Part shown: positions 37,701-50,276 of the stretch, piece by piece | Position numbering within the stretch: position 1 is the first letter of the stretch | Layout: every line of letters starts with the position of its first letter | Assembly: GCF_964204865.1 (NCBI RefSeq) | Contig: NC_135257.1 | Coordinates: forward strand, 14,344,151 to 14,408,150 | From: Styela clava | Taxonomy: Eukaryota > Chordata > Ascidiacea > Stolidobranchia > Styelidae | Length of the DNA: 64,000 nucleotides | Reading direction: 5' to 3' | Notes under the pieces: model-generated | Database searches by the model: none | What the model was told of the DNA's origin: nothing | The model's input: only the letters and a program-made list of their open reading frames with translations | Program-made: the position numbers and the translations under genes

Positions 37701-40700
37701 ATATTCAAATAATGTATCCAATTTGCGGGTCTACTTATATTTCAGTTATAAATTTCATAATGAATAAGAATAAAGGCAACAGAACGGTGTACAATGAACT
37801 GCTGGTCTTTCGTTATCCATCACATACTGCTTTGCGTTACTTACTTCATTATTCATTTTTTTCACTTTCAAATACAGATCTAATTCTTGTTATCACATTT
37901 GTTGGAAATGATATGGATTTATAAAAATCCTAATGAAAATAGAATAAGACGTCTACATGGCAGAGTCACAAATGAAGACTTTTGTATATTTATTACTAAA
38001 CCCATTCGGAAGTCCATTCCCTACTTATTTTCGAAGTATAACAATGTTACAAATCGAACAGCGTTAATTGTCTTGGCCATTTGCTCTACAAATTTTCGCC
38101 AACCAAATCTTTAACCAGGCTATATTAAAGCATCATATATATGTTATATTAAATTGATTCAATCAGTTTCGTTCTATTTAGTAACGGGATTCCAACTTTG
38201 GATTGCAGTTATAACAACGGGATTGGTCTGCACGTTTTATACCACCTTGGTAAGTGTTATGGTATTTTTGTGGCAATTGTTCAAGTTAACAGTGAAAGTG
38301 ATATACGGTATATAAGTTTTGTGTTTCAGTGGAATCGATTTGTAATTGCTATAAAAACAAATAAGGTGTGCGTAGAAGTGTGTGTACTAATATGGAGGTA
38401 ACTGATTTTGTTCGCCTACTTTACATCAAGTTGTGTGAAGGGACTGAAACCTATGGCAGGGGTATATTTACTTGGCTAACACAGACGATAATAGAACTAA
38501 AATAAGGAAAATCGTAAAAAAATTATGGCCTAATTCTAACCTGGTACACACATTACGGGAGTACCCAAATAAGTATACTGCATGCAAATGCTAAAATAAG
38601 ACCTTCATGGACAATTCGTCTTTCTTTTGTGTTTGCAGAACATGTCGTGAATTACAGTTTTACGGTATTATCCGATTATATTCTCTAATCTTCCAAGATT
38701 TCAGTCACGAGCCATCTTTTATAAAGATCTTGTAAATTTGAACTTTTTATCTGTCATTGATCCTTTTCGAATTTTATATGAGTTTTTTAAAATCTCGGCA
38801 CGAATATTTATTGAAGTTATTGACAAAAAATCTATATGTATCGTTGTCAAATCATATTCCATTCGAACTATTTTGTCAGAATTGAGTTTCTTAACCTTTA
38901 CTTACTGAAACTGAACATTGTTACCCACATTATTTACCTTGTTTTCAATTCAGGGCGGTCTTAGAGGCGTGATATGGACTGACGTATTCCAGGGAGTTAT
39001 TATGTTTGGTGGATTTCTTGCGGTGTTGATCAAAGGAAGTGTAATGCACGGTGGAATGGGAAACATATGGAGAATAGCTGAACGCGGAGGAAGAATAGAT
39101 TTTGTTCAGTAAGATTTCTAACTATTTTTAATATTTTCTCACTCAATGATTTTTCAAATTCAATACTTACATACAGTACATTTGGTATTGTGGCGTAGTC
39201 TTGATGATCGAATAGTTTTGTCAGGGCACCTTATTATTAACCTCAAAATTAAACAATGAAATGATTAAGAATGAATTTCCGTCATATTAATTAACATGAA
39301 ACACATTTACCAACATAAGCTGCACTGAGATACAGAAGACGTCTGTCCAATCTTGTGCTAATAAATTTTGTTTGTTTTTCTAGCTTTGAAACGGATGTTA
39401 GAATAAGAAATACGGTATGGAGCATCCTTATTGGAGGGACGATTCGATGGGCGGGAATGTATGCAGTCAGTCAATCTCAAGTACAACGATATTTGAGCTG
39501 TAAATCAGAAAAGCATGCAAAATGGTACGTAATCAACGCAAATTCAAAACAACAGAGCAATGCTCGAAAATATGGGCACAAAATCAAAACGAAGCAGCAT
39601 CCAACCTTACGGTAGTTTGACCACTAAATCGCTGAAATGTGATCACGATTCACGGCAAAGTGCAATTTTTTAAATTTCGATGATGTCATCACATAAAAAA
39701 ATTAAAGTGAAAAACAAATTCCATAAAAATAAATAGAAAGAATAACTTTCTAACGACAACAACAATGTTCAACTACTAAAAATTCCAATACCTAAAGTTT
39801 TCTACAATAGGTATTGAGAAAAGCGATTTTTCACAACAAAAAGAAGAAAAACATAAAATGATTCATAGGTCCCATTTCGTGTCGACAAAAGATCATAATT
39901 TTGATGTCTATATTAAACAATATTGTACTTTGACAGGTCGATCTATTTGAACGTAATTGGATTGGTGGCCTTGATTACGATGGGTGTGTTATGTGGGCTT
40001 ATTCTTTTTGCACATTATGAAACATGCGACCCCCTGCAAAGAAAATGCGTACAAAAACACGACCAGGTAATAATTATTTGTATCATCTATGCTTACTCGT
40101 ATATTGATTCAAAATTGGATTCATTCTAATACGAGTGCCAAGTATCAAACATATATATTCAATATTACAACTGATGGCAGAAGATGTTCATTTTCCGAGT
40201 ATCGGCCCTCATATTTATTATTTATTTATTTTAGTATCTTAAGTTCATCTGATCTCCTTCACAAGAAATATCCATATAACAAGTATTCGCGCTTTTCAAT
40301 CAGCTATTTAAACGTAATAACTATTAGGGTTTAGAAAAACTAAAATTTGCCCTGTTCCCTCCAGATAAATTTTTCAATATTTTACACCTCATGTGATGTG
40401 GCGGAATGCGAAATGTCCCCAATTGCTTGAATGTGAGATTTCTTTCTCTGTCATCATAGTTAGCGTCACGCCACAGCCTCAAGACGATAGAAATTGATTC
40501 TATTAACTATTTCACAATTTTAGCTACTGCCTTACATGATGCTTGAAATTTTTGAAGACTATCCAGGAGTTGCTGGTTTATTTGTTTCAGCTGTGTATGC
40601 CGGGAGTCTGAGGTGAGAACATACTAAAATTATTATTATACCTCATCCCGCGAAAGAGGAGTGTTCGAAAAACCATCCAAGACCCAACTTGATCGTTACT

Positions 40701-43700
40701 TTTCCCATCAGGTCACCAACTTCCTTTTTCCCGCGACGCGGACGATGGCGGCCTTGAAGTACCATCCCTAGCCACGGCGATCAGACTGATCAAACTGTGT
40801 GCTGCTTTAGCCATATAAGAACACCCGAAAACACACTGTGCAAGTCATTAGTAGGTATCCTAATTTCCTAACACTCAACATCTGCTTCCACGATGTGGAT
40901 CTTATTTATCAAGTACAAGAATAACTGTAAACAACAAGGATGCAACAAATATATTGACGAATAAACTGCACAATACCATCGGGGTCCTTAGCAGTCAAAT
41001 AAGCATACTTATCGTTATGCATTAACGTGCCACGCAGCGATGTTTCATGGCAATCCACCCATCGCACGGGCAAGTAGATCAGTCAAAATCTATACAACCT
41101 TGGTCGGCGTGGAAGAACAAACCGACAGATATTTTGATGCATAACACTTGATCAAACTGGAAAAACTCGTGTTATTCTGCCACAGATCTTTTTCAGTCTG
41201 GATTTCAATAGCCTTTATTGGTTACGTCTTTTCTCACGCGTGGTAAAGGCTAGCTAGCTATACTCACCATCAAGAAATAGCATTTTACATTTGATTCAGA
41301 AAGGCGTGATGATTAACCGTCGGTTGTTGATCGCCTCCGCAATGATACCCCAACGAGCGTTCGTGCAATAGCGTGATAAAGCGAGCAGGTTTGTGTTGGT
41401 GTGCAGCTGGACTCATTAATTAGATAGAATAGGCAGGAGTTTACTTTAACCTAATTGTTATTGCATAAATCTCAGTCAGAAAGTTTCAATAATTTGGTAA
41501 ATGGATGTTGAATGTTAAAGAAGGCACAAACGCCAAACCTGATCAAATGAGTGGGCTTGTTTGGGAAAATTATCGTTACGCCTATATGATAATTGACCAC
41601 GCCTCCGTAGAAGTGCGTGTTTGGTTAAAAAAACGTTGGTTCATCTATAAAAACAAATTAAAAACCGACTCTTTTTTACAGCTCTGTCTCATCTGGAATT
41701 AATGCTATGGCAACCGTAACATTAGAGGATATGATCAAACCCGTTACAAATCTGAACGATTCTTCATATACCTGGATATCCAAGGGTAAATACATTGTGT
41801 CATGATGCATTTTCAGTTAGCTGTTACGGAGTCATATAACTGTGCAGGAGATGCGACAACGAGGTGACAATACCGGATGCCAGTATATTGTGTAAAAAAT
41901 TTAATATGAATGATGAAAAATGGTTTCATTTTTATTTTTCAGGAATTGTCATAGTTTTTGGTCTACTGAGTATCGGGATGGCGTTTCTTCTTTCGACTGC
42001 CAAAGAGTTGCTTCAAGCAGCATTCAGTTTGATGGGCTTGATGATGGGACCTTTGATTGGAATGTTTACTCTTGGAGTTCATTTTCCATTTGTTAATTCT
42101 ATAGTGAGTAAATTCTTAGCAAATTATGAATATTTGTGGTACTATTGTGATTTCTGATTGGTATGCCTAGCATCCGGCAAATCAATTCAATGTCAAAGAT
42201 TAATATGCTATAGGTTTGCTTCAGTTAGACAACGTGCGCTTTTACCTGCTCTCGTTTGAAAATCGTTGTATCAGGTGTATACGATGGTTTAACGTGCGTG
42301 TTAGAATAAGAAATATCAAATTGTGTTGCAGTAAATAATATATGATTCAATTACAAACTTTTCATCTCAGGGTAGTATCAGCGGACTACTGGCAGGTATT
42401 GGAGCAGGTACCTGGTTCTACGTAGGTTCAAAAGGGATTAAGAAATCCAACGACCTAATCAGAAAACTTCCATTGAGTGTTGAAACTTGTGCAACTACTT
42501 GTGGTGGGGAATCATACATCAATGGCAACGATTCTTGGGTGTACGGCATGAATTATACCACCACAATGGAGTTGCCTTCCACTGGATCCGGAGACGGAGA
42601 TTCGTACATTACAAGTACGACTCTACCTTTCACCAACACTACCTTAGGAGCAGCAGCTGGTTTTCAAGATGATACGCCTTTTTACACATTGTCTTACCAT
42701 TACATCAGTGCAATCGGACTTGGTTTCACATTGGGCGTTGGAATTCTTGTAAGCCTGCTAACATGTAAGTACATTTTCAGTGTCATTGTGCAGCTTCCAC
42801 TATATCAAACGGAAGCGTTTTCCTTGGACGCTGCATATCACAGTGGACGTTGACAGCGCTATCAAAAATACTTACAAAAAAGTATAAATTTGAAATTAGT
42901 TATATTTGAATAAATTCGTTGAGTGTTTAGTATCTAAAATGCAGCAAAATATTGTTTATGATAACCCCACAAATTGTCGCTTGTTTTAGGTGGTTGGAAA
43001 GATCGTAAGGAAGTTGATCCCAGATGTCTGAGACCTCCCTTTGATCATTGGATGTTCCGGTGTTGCCTTCCAGAAAAAGTTAGAAAATTTTTGAGATTTG
43101 GAATTGAATGGGAGGATAATGTGCCAGAAAACGAGGAGGACTTGAAAATGGAAGAATCAAAAAGGGTGAGTGATTCAATAGATTGATTGCACCTCTGATT
43201 CACGATATACCTTAATAAAGAATATGGAATCTCCCATTCCTTGAAACGTTTTACAAATATGTATTCCATACCTTTTATTGTTAATGTAAGTTAATTAGTG
43301 AAATAACCACCAATTCACCAAACGTTGATGTAAAAAATGAAGTCAAATATGTAACGAATATTTGGTTGTAGTCTCATGAACAAGATGTAAGTGGAATACC
43401 AACTCAACAAAATTTCGATTCGAATTTGCCAATCTAACATTGAAACCAGTTTGCAAAGTTTGACTTCTTTTATCAGTATGAAAGTTATGAAAAAACTATT
43501 GAAGCGTAAAACAAATATTCGACAGGTTAATGAATTGGTTTAGAGAGTTGCCTACTTCGAACGATTTTTTATATATAAGATAAATATTTGTAAGCGTGGA
43601 GATGTAGTTTTGCCCAGGTTGGTAAATATCCTCTCTCATAAATTTGACATGGAATTTCCTGTATTAAATATTGATATGCATATGTTCGCTATTTTGCAGG

Positions 43701-43795
43701 ATTCGAGTAATGGAAACTCTGAAGGCATATTATCAGAAGCGTATGAACCTGATAGGGTCCCTGTCAATGACAAAGACGACGTAAATAGCGTATAG
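31794..43795 (+). CDS. Gene C: SLC5A8/12-like Na+-coupled transporter (14 exons, 658 aa)
   Basis: Exons: 31794-31936, 32957-33067, 33964-34054, 34204-34321, 38182-38249, 38954-39108, 39384-39524, 39937-40066, 40524-40612, 41682-41785, 41943-42103, 42371-42764, 42990-43165, 43700-43795. Exon 1 is one codon longer than in A and B (MTQKRTF start); exons 2-11 match exactly in size. The symporter motifs are present ([30 protein letters not shown] near 349-359). TM2 is divergent ([14 protein letters not shown]), so the GTP of A and B is AIP here. Exon 12 is the longest of the cluster (394 bp), giving an acidic Ser/Thr-rich extracellular loop with sequons at N490, N498 and N526. The tail of exon 14 is acidic and ends DDVNSV. 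Intron 4 is 3.86 kb because of a hAT-type foldback insertion. Transport function is inferred from family; substrate may differ from A and B. Confidence 0.92.
32390..32760. other. Distinctive GC-richer block in intron 1 of gene C
   Basis: It contains TTTGTTTGTCTGTTAGACAC, then ATGTTACGAGATATCTCACG, and later CGCCGCTAGATCGATACGTC. The composition and CpG content differ from surrounding intron DNA, which suggests an inserted repeat. No ends or target duplication could be fixed. Confidence 0.35.
34537..37140. mobile_element. 2.6-kb foldback hAT-type element in intron 4 of gene C
   Basis: It begins CAGGGCTTCCCAAACTTTTG and ends with the inverse, GTTTGGGAAGCCCTG. Perfect 8-bp duplications GTGTAGAC flank it (34529-34536 and 37141-37148). 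The terminus sequence and duplication length both point to the hAT superfamily. Almost the whole element is one long inverted repeat: left arm about 34537-35746, right arm about 35998-37140, with a spacer of about 250 bp. Both arms carry the same decayed frame (34765-34986 plus; 36645-36917 minus) containing [13 protein letters not shown] cannot identify it, and no intact transposase is present. The element sits inside the intron without disturbing splice sites. Confidence 0.9.
40640..41280. other. GC-richer insert-like block in intron 9 of gene C
   Basis: Between exons 9 and 10 of gene C is about 640 bp of CpG-containing sequence (for example TTCCCGCGACGCGGACGATG) unlike the AT-rich introns around it. 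It has no exon, no long ORF and no inverted ends that I could pair. It may be an unclassified transposon fragment. Confidence 0.3.
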
Positions 43796-44033
43796 TAGTT
43801 TAAGTACTAATTGGACACGTCAGTGTATATAACGATCGTTTCAATATTATGTTGTTGTTTTTGTTAGTATTCTTCTTCTCCTTCGTCATGATGAAATCGC
43901 TTTTCTCTTCGAATACTGGACCAATTGCTTTGAAATTTTCAGTGGTTAAAGATTGATTTTTTTGCCAGAAGGCTATTACTTTTACTTATTCAAAAATTTA
44001 TGTGGACTTCAAGATATTCATTTTTCATGTTAA

Positions 44034-44039
44034 AATAAA
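44034..44039 (+). other. Candidate poly(A) signal of gene C
   Basis: AATAAA is about 240 bp after the TAG of exon 14. A second AATAAA lies at 44199-44204. Either could be used. Confidence 0.5.
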
Positions 44040-44204
44040 AAAATAGCGACACCTTGTGACGTGTCCATATATTTGGGCACAGCTCTCGTGTTTTCAATTG
44101 CATACCTTTTTTCTCAAATCACAATCATAACACATTCACAAAGAGAACAAATTGTATGGCAATATGGTTTTTAATAACGTTTCATTGCAGTAAAAAAGAA
44201 TAAA

Positions 44205-46676
44205 ATATATTTGGGATGTTTTGTTTTAATATAGAACAGTTTCAGGATATCTGAGTAGCGGAGGATACTTGTGCATGCTTGCACCATTAAATGGCCACGG
44301 TCACAAAATGATTCGGGTACCTAGCTATAGGAATTTCAGCCAGGCCCAAATGAAGGAAAGTCATTTGCAGTAACGAATATTAACATATTATGTCAAATTG
44401 AATCCACAAAATTTGCACCAATACCTGCATTAGTACTCACAATACTTGCAGTTGTGAAATTTTTTTAGAAAGATGTATAAATTTACACAAGTACCTTTAA
44501 CTCGGCAGATACCTACTGGGCCACATGATCGCTCAAAGATGAATTTTTTTACCTTGGAGGCAATCATACGAACGATGTATGTATGTATCATACGGCGATC
44601 CATCGTGTATTTTAAAATCCAACATTCTTTTATGCAAAACATGGAGATTTTGTGGTCTAGTCTGGAGTGAACCGAAGCTTAAGCCTACACGCGGTTATTT
44701 ACAGTTTTACGTTATAAAAATAAATTAAAAATAAATTTTATAGTTTATTTATCTTTGCCTCTAAACCCCGACAATCACTTTTGACTTTCATTATGATTAA
44801 ATTTACTCATTTTAATATGAGGTCGTAAATTGGGCTGAAAATATGTTCATCTGACATTTATAAAAATCGCACTCAAAGCAGTTTTTGAAGTGTGAAAATT
44901 GAACTAGAGGTATATAAATAAATATTCATATCATGCAATGTTCTTGCAACTATAATTTTCGTATCGTATCGAATTTTGAAAAGGCTCAAATAACCGTGAG
45001 TTCAATTGTACTGTATGTTGTAATTTTTGTTGCAATTTATAAGTGAAAATGTACGGATGCAAAGAAATCTGCAGGTGCAAGGCCAACGGAACGACGACGT
45101 GAAAATATTCACTTCTTTAAGTACGGGATGCGTTCATAATAAAACAATCCAAATAAAAAGGGAAAAATGCGAAACAAAAATGTCAAAGTATTCAATTTTT
45201 ACAATTGAAAATTACTGCTACTGGATTTTCTATAACTATTTAACGTGAATTACTGATTTGAGTATAAACTGGGGAGACAACATTATATTCCTAGCTATGA
45301 TACTGTGGATGCAGCAATGATTTGTGCAATAGATTTAAAATCTCTAAATTGAAGCTAGTCCGAATGGTATAAATTGTAAAATTACTCATAATGTCAATCG
45401 ATAGATATCAAAGCCACTAAATGTATTTACGCCTTTATTCATTTATTTTTCAATCCAGTCCAAACTATCTAAATTTCAAAAAACTTCACATAAAATTATC
45501 ACTCTCTTGTATCGCAACAGCTGGAAAAAAACATATTGTATAGAATTACGTGTTACGCCTGGGTAAGTACAGGTAAGGTAACTCGAAACCATATAGTAAG
45601 GTATTGATGAAAGCTTCATTCAAGCCGTAACGGCTACGACATCGCTATTCTACGACAATTTTGTTATCAACGCTACGGTCCGCTAGACCCATTCTTAAAA
45701 GTTAGCAGAATGGCCTGAGGCTATCTTGCATTGTTGCTGAGGATAGAAATTTAACTTGTGGTAAAGCATATTGCAAGTTGTCAACCCTGGGGAAATGTAC
45801 ACAGATATATGTCAAATGAAGTTCAGTTTAGTTCTGTTCATTAAGCACTTGATGAAAGAAATATTTGGCATCGAAAAGAACTAATATTGTGTCTTCTTAT
45901 GAAAGCACATGGCAGCTGCCACAAGAGAATTCTGGCTCAGTAGGCCCAATCGTGTTATGGTATTTATATGGTTTATATAGGAAAACAAGAGGACTAGAAT
46001 TCTGGAGACAATTTTGCAAAGGCAGTTCAATCAGAAATGTGTTATGATATAGAGATAGACCTTTCACCTACAATATTTATTTTGCAGTTGAATCCAAAAT
46101 ATGCCGTTGAAGATAAGTGGTTTTATCAGAATACTGAATTTGACAGCTCAGTGTTGTAAAACGAGTCATACTTTTGGGATTAGAGATGAAATAGTCAGGA
46201 TCGATTCCGAAGGATTTTTTTCAATTTGTTATCGGCCTATTACAGAAAAATATCATATGAAATTAATTTGGCATATTTCAATATTGCTGTTACAAGGTCT
46301 TGTAAAAGATCCATTCAAATCTCGATATACGCACGGAGTTGTAAACCAGTGTTGTAGACTTTGATTGGTTTATTTCCTCTATTTTTTCTCGTGCTGCTTG
46401 AAGAGTTATTTCAAACCTGGAGCAATGGCAGTTAGGTATATTTCAATGACAAATCCAACCTAAAATATTACTGTATTAATAGTGGGCTCAACCTCATAAA
46501 CGTAACCAAACGGACAAAAATAGTCGTATATTGCAAATTCGGATTGCACAAAATTATTTAATTTCAGAAAAATAATATGTTATGACCAAATAACATAATA
46601 AATCTAGATGAGATGCTGTTTGATGGATAAGCCATAAAGACAATTACTTCTGATAAAAACACTAATCAGCAGGGAA
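44205..46676. other. Intergenic region between C and D, no gene seen
   Basis: AT-rich, with short frames only (up to 87 codons) that have no recognisable motif. The gene D promoter presumably lies within or just before the last part, but no specific element is recognisable. Confidence 0.5.
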
Positions 46677-49600
46677 ATGGCTGGAAGAGAGCCTGCAAGT
46701 CTCAAGGCTGCAGACTACGCCGTGTTTATTATTATGTTGATGGTTTCTGCCGGTATTGGTATTTTCTTTGCATACAGAGATAGGAAGTCAAAGGCTGGAG
46801 TCCAGGGATACTTAATGGGCGGAAGGTGCGTTTTTAGTTATATTTAATCCTCTATTATTCTTAATGGTAATCAGACCATCAAGTTGACCAATCATGTGAA
46901 ACATATCGTGCCTGCATTTTACATGGTTGTGCTTTCTCTATGGTTCCAGTAAGACTTGTGCATAACTGATACCATGTTAACTATAACGAGGGTACCCCCT
47001 AGAGTACCCAACTGAAGAATCTTCAACCCAAGTTAGACCGACTGTAGTATCTCCAGCCAAAGTCAGACCGACTGTAGAATCTCCACCCCAACTAAGACCA
47101 TCTAACCCTAACCTTACCAAATATTTAGTCCAGGTCAAATGAAGGATCAACTGGTATTCACCAGGTCAAATGAAGGATCAACTGGTATTATCGGCTTAGG
47201 TGGGTTAATGGAATATTCTTCAGTTGGGAAACGAGATCAACTGAAGAATTTTCACCCCAACTAAGACCAACTGAGGAATCTCCTCCCCAGGCTGGTCTGA
47301 GGGGAGGGGGGGGGGGGATTCTTCAGTTGATCCGACTCCTCTCATCTCTCGTCACTGCACTGAAATTACTCATCATTAAAGTTTATTTGTCGTTGCCAGT
47401 TGAGCAACTATGCGTGAGGCGGCTTCGTTGTATGAATAATCGTTTGTTCTTGTGGCGTTTCAGCGTCGTTTTTACGCGATAATAACTTTCATTTAGAAAG
47501 TCAATCCGACTTCAAGACTTTTTAGGCAAATAAATCTAAGGCCAAAAACCATTCAAAAAATAAAGTGTAAATATACATTTTTGCAGCAATTTCAATTGCG
47601 TTTCTAATACATATTGACAATCAATATCCGTGTACAGAAAAACCTCATGTTACAGATTCCTCACTATAAACATGAGGTTCGAATCTTCTGAAAAGTATCG
47701 TAAAAACGTAATCGTAAAGTTTTGAAAATCTTAAGACAACTGTTTGTTATGGAAGTGGTTTGATACTATTACTAACGCTATATTTTTTTAGAAACATGAG
47801 TTACATCCCTGTATCGATATCGCTTAGTTTGAGCTTCGTATCTGCTGTAACTATCCTTGGAATTCCAGCAGAAATGTATATATTTGGTTCAATGTATTGT
47901 TGGTAAGTTTGTGTAAAATTCATGATAGTTCTACTGCTTTCGCATATATCAGATTTTCTGACAGACAAAAGTTTGAATAGTAGCCAAGAAAAAGTTGGCA
48001 AATTTGTTTTGTGATAAAAGTCAGATTTGTATAAAACAACAAAGAACAACAAACAGCATCAAAATTGATTCCCAGTTTTTATTGTTTTGGCATAATTTTC
48101 AATATTTAAAAAAACAATATACGACGTATTTTTTCATACCAATTCGTAATGTTCAACATTAGAAAAGACAATAAAAAGAATATTAGAGTAAACCTTTCAA
48201 ATTACTCGGTATGCAAAAGTTTGTCAAAAATTATAATTTCCCAAAAATTACAATTGGTATACAAATTAAAAAAAATCCTGGTCTTTTATTTATAAAATTA
48301 TTTCATATTCATCTTTTATTTTTATTACAGGTTATTATTCGGATGCGTAATGATATGTGTGCTTCCTGTGACGGAAATCTTCATTCCAATTTTTTATCGA
48401 CTTGGAATCACCAGCAGTTTTGAGGTGATAAAGGAAATCTATTAAATTCACTGTATTTTCATGCTTTCTATTTTTTTTTTTAGAAACCCAGACACATTCT
48501 TTGTTTGAATATGCTTGGATAGGTGATTTATTAAATTATTTGCAATAGACATCTTGAATATCTCAATTTTAATTTTCTACACGGTTGACCACTTTTTATT
48601 AAGGATATTGTGCAGATATTTTCTATGCCCTGTTACTTTTTGTATAGAAAAATAATTTTGCGCCTTCCGTGATTTTTCGCTTTATTCAGATATAATGTTG
48701 GTTGAAACCTCGACCTAACTTTCGATATACATCTTATTTTATCGACTGACTGCTGTTTTTCAGTATCTTCAACTTCGTTACAATTATGCCGTTCGTCTTC
48801 TTGCCACTGCGGCATATATATTTCAAAATATCATGTATATCGGGATCATGATATTTGCCCCAGCGCTTGCTTTAAATTCAGGTATTTCGTTAATATTTGT
48901 GATAGGCCTTACATCTAGGCAGAGTTTTCATTCCGTCCTGTTTTTAAATATTTATCTCTATTTGTTAGCTACATTTCTATTCTGTGTGATAACACACAGT
49001 TTTAATGTTGAAATTTGCACAGAAGACGGTGGGTTAGATTGGATTGTGCTACAGTTTTTATAGGTTTCATCGGGGTTGTCGTAAATGTTTGTTCATTTTT
49101 TGTACCTATACTTGGTAGTGTGGTGTTCCGTCGCAACGATCACCTGAAAATGGTTCATTTTTTGGCCTTTATCTTGCTTGTCTAATGTAGCCTGCACGGT
49201 AATAGCCACTTTTATTTGGAATAAATCCAGAACTACGGCGGCGGTCTTACCACTCCTGATGTAAATCCCCAGGATCGTGTTATTAATATATAAAAGATAA
49301 AACTTAATTTGTCTGTAACTGTGCTGTTGCTCCATATATTGTGTGATGATTACAGGCCATTTTTCTAAACTAATTAATTAACAAATGTATATTATCATTT
49401 TTAGTGACGAGTTTAAACCTTTGGGCATCAATATTCTCTATAGGACTTGTCTGCACTTTTTACACCACATTGGTAAGTCCAGCTTTATATCATTCGCAGC
49501 AACTTCGTTATTCTGATTTTACTGTTCATGGCCAGCTGGATATATACCCTTTGGGGAAAAACTGGACTTTTTCTTATTACACAATTTCTGCGTCAAAATG

Positions 49601-50215
49601 GGAAAGTCGAACCGGAATGTGCGAGTAGCCCCGTACGCCTAAGTGGTTGTTTCTTAGGATTAAGTCCCCTCTTGAAACAAATGTAGAATTCTCACAGTGT
49701 AACATTGATACCAAAAGTTGACCTTTGAAGTTTTAATTAGTCACTGCAATATAATTTTCAGAAAATAAATGAACGATAATTAAAATGCATGTTAAAAATG
49801 AAATTTAAATTTCACGATTCAGGGTGGACTGAAAGCTGTTATATGGACTGACGTATTCCAAGGCTTCATCGTTCTTCTTGGAACAGCAGCAACTCTATTT
49901 GCAAGCGCATCAAAAGCAGGAGGTTGGGATCGAGTTTGGAAAGTGAATTATGAGAGCGGACGAATCGATTTTGGAAGGTTAGTTAGTACCAATGCATGTA
50001 TTTTTCAATCTTCATTGCATTCAAATCAAGAAGATTATTTATAACGATTATCCGCGATGAGAAAAATAACGTCTTCGTGGAATGGACTAGTAAATTTATC
50101 AATTAAAATTAGGGAAGATATTATATGATCCATAAATGTCCATCTTTCGATTGCCATTTCGTAAAAATACTTGCTAACGTAAATGTTATTTAGATAATTC
50201 AAACAATTACTCACT

Positions 50216-50276
<61 letters not shown>

